15,558 bases of DNA from QQUD01 sp039029915 (GTDB taxonomy: Bacteria > Chloroflexota > Anaerolineae > Promineifilales > Promineifilaceae). A model generated the notes under the pieces. That model had not been told where the DNA came from and searched no databases. It saw nothing but the letters and a program-made list of their open reading frames with translations. Positions 14,760 to 15,558 of this stretch are shown here, piece after piece; position 1 is the stretch's first letter; every line of letters starts with the position of its first letter. A program made the translations under genes and the position numbers. The stretch lies in assembly GCA_039029915.1 (NCBI GenBank), contig JBCCFD010000149.1:1-15558 (forward strand), given 5' to 3'.

Positions 14760-15558
14760 ATGCAAATCCCTCCCGACGACCTCCAGGCCAAGCGATTGCT
14801 CTATGCCGACCTTGAGCCAGTGTGCCATCAAGCGCTGCTGCAGTGCGGCATTCATCGCGCCGAGCTGCGATTTATTTCGGATACGGCCAATAATATTTTC
14901 CAAGCAAAGACGGCTGAGCAAGCTTATTGCGTCAGGATTTGCCAGCAGGGGTGGCGTGACTCAGAACTGCTGGGGGAGCTTTATTGGCTAGCTGATCTCA
15001 ATAAGCACACGACGCTCATTATCCCCAAACCGATCCCAACGCTATCGGGAGACCTCATTCAAAAGATTAAACTGCCCAATCGTGAAGAGTTATTTACGGC
15101 CGTTTTGTTTCACTGGATAGAGGGGGAATTGATTGGCGACAACGCTGAATCACAGTACGTGCGGCAAGTTGGGCGCTTGATGGGACAACTTCACAATCAT
15201 GCTGCGACCTTCCAGTTGCCAAGCCACCTTGAGCGAGAGCGAACCGACTGGCTCGGTATGGGAAATCTTCTAGCGAACATGAAGCCCGAAAATGCGGCAA
15301 GAATCAAGGCAATACTGACCCCAAACCAGATTGAACTTTGCAATGAAGCGGCTAGCCGAGCTGCCGCCACCATTAATGAGATAGACAGTTCCCAAAACTT
15401 TGGTCTGATCCACAGCGATTTGCATTTGAATAACTGCTTGTTGACGAATAGCGGCATCGGTATTCTTGACTTTGACGACTGTCAATTTGCGCCGTTCACC
15501 TGTGACCTAGCGATCTCCATCTCTGATTTTGATACTTTTGATAATCGAGACGTTCTGC
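14760..15558 (+). CDS. APH/choline-kinase-fold phosphotransferase, 3' end missing
   Basis: An open frame without a stop runs from ATG 14760 to the right edge (266 codons seen). It carries the catalytic loop HSDLHLNNCL (His218, Asp220, Asn225) and the metal-binding DFD (237-239). It is therefore an aminoglycoside-phosphotransferase / homoserine-kinase-type kinase. Length and layout fit the cytoplasmic SrkA/YihE- or ThrB2-like small kinases as well as true resistance enzymes, so the substrate is open. It starts 49 bases after the RraA-like gene, with an ACGGCCGT palindrome in between (14730-14737), and is probably on the same transcript. The ribosome site is weak. Another palindrome at 15096-15103 encodes Thr-Ala-Val. 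Confidence 0.85.
   Translation, partial: MQIPPDDLQAKRLLYADLEPVCHQALLQCGIHRAELRFISDTANNIFQAKTAEQAYCVRICQQGWRDSELLGELYWLADLNKHTTLIIPKPIPTLSGDLIQKIKLPNREELFTAVLFHWIEGELIGDNAESQYVRQVGRLMGQLHNHAATFQLPSHLERERTDWLGMGNLLANMKPENAARIKAILTPNQIELCNEAASRAAATINEIDSSQNFGLIHSDLHLNNCLLTNSGIGILDFDDCQFAPFTCDLAISISDFDTFDNRDVL

Larger units (their letters stand above)
844..15103. repeat. Highly iterated palindrome ACGGCCGT (13 copies)
   Basis: The perfect 8-bp palindrome begins at 844, 4432, 6143, 6731, 7932, 10934, 11080, 11186, 13771, 14189, 14373, 14730 and 15096. Six copies extend to AACGGCCGTT and 12 of 13 have A or T on both sides. Two copies are intergenic (844, 14730). Eleven are in genes: five read as Thr-Ala-Val, four as x-Gly-Arg and two as x-Arg-Pro-x, so all three codon phases are used, on genes of both strands. 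A given 8-mer is expected about 0.24 times in this length with equal base use. This is the pattern of a genome-wide highly iterated palindrome rather than of a protein motif. The span given covers the first to the last copy. Confidence 0.93.

Overview
The window looks like ordinary chromosome from a free-living bacterium, most likely a member of the Chloroflexota (Anaerolineae-like). This assignment is inference. It rests mainly on the large BTAD / NB-ARC / pentapeptide / 14 x WD40 regulator (7840-11979), whose C-terminal tail (PYERMNIIGATGLT...) I associate with such proteins in that phylum, and on the mix of small enzymes around it. There is no rRNA, tRNA, transposase, phage gene or CRISPR array. 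Base composition is moderate, more AT-rich on the left and more GC-rich on the right.

Layout. 1-486 (-): N-terminal part of a PLP-dependent Cys/Met-metabolism enzyme running off the left edge. 852-2701 (-): two tandem paralogous alpha/beta hydrolases with a Cys in the nucleophile elbow, ending in a hairpin terminator (741-783). They are transcribed divergently from an AraC-family regulator (2931-3818, +). The shared intergenic region carries two near-identical half-sites exactly 21 bp apart, abutting a promoter with a poor -35, which looks like an AraC-type activation site. 3968-7619 (+): a run of co-directional small genes: DUF2809 membrane protein, DinB-like protein, ECF-type sigma factor with a Cys-containing C-terminal extension, a four-helix DUF1772-like membrane protein, a P-loop sugar/nucleoside kinase and a TmrB-like P-loop protein. 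7617-7840: two tandem 112-bp copies of a double-hairpin element filling the gap between two convergent stop codons. 7840-11979 (-): the STAND/AfsR-like regulator. 12187-12834 (+): a divergent secreted protein of unknown function, followed by a strong intrinsic terminator. 13100-15558 (+): a squalene-cyclase-fold protein, an RraA/HMG-aldolase-like protein and an APH/choline-kinase-fold phosphotransferase that runs off the right edge.

The most striking signal is not a gene. The 8-bp palindrome ACGGCCGT occurs 13 times, usually flanked by A/T to give AACGGCCGTT-like sites. It falls in all three codon phases, in genes on both strands and between genes. About 0.24 copies would be expected by chance under equal base use. 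This resembles the cyanobacterial highly iterated palindrome HIP1, but with a different sequence.

Several starts were moved from the longest open frame to the start supported by a ribosome binding site or family alignment: the GTG at 1730, and the ATGs at 4383, 11979, 12187, 13100 and 14006.
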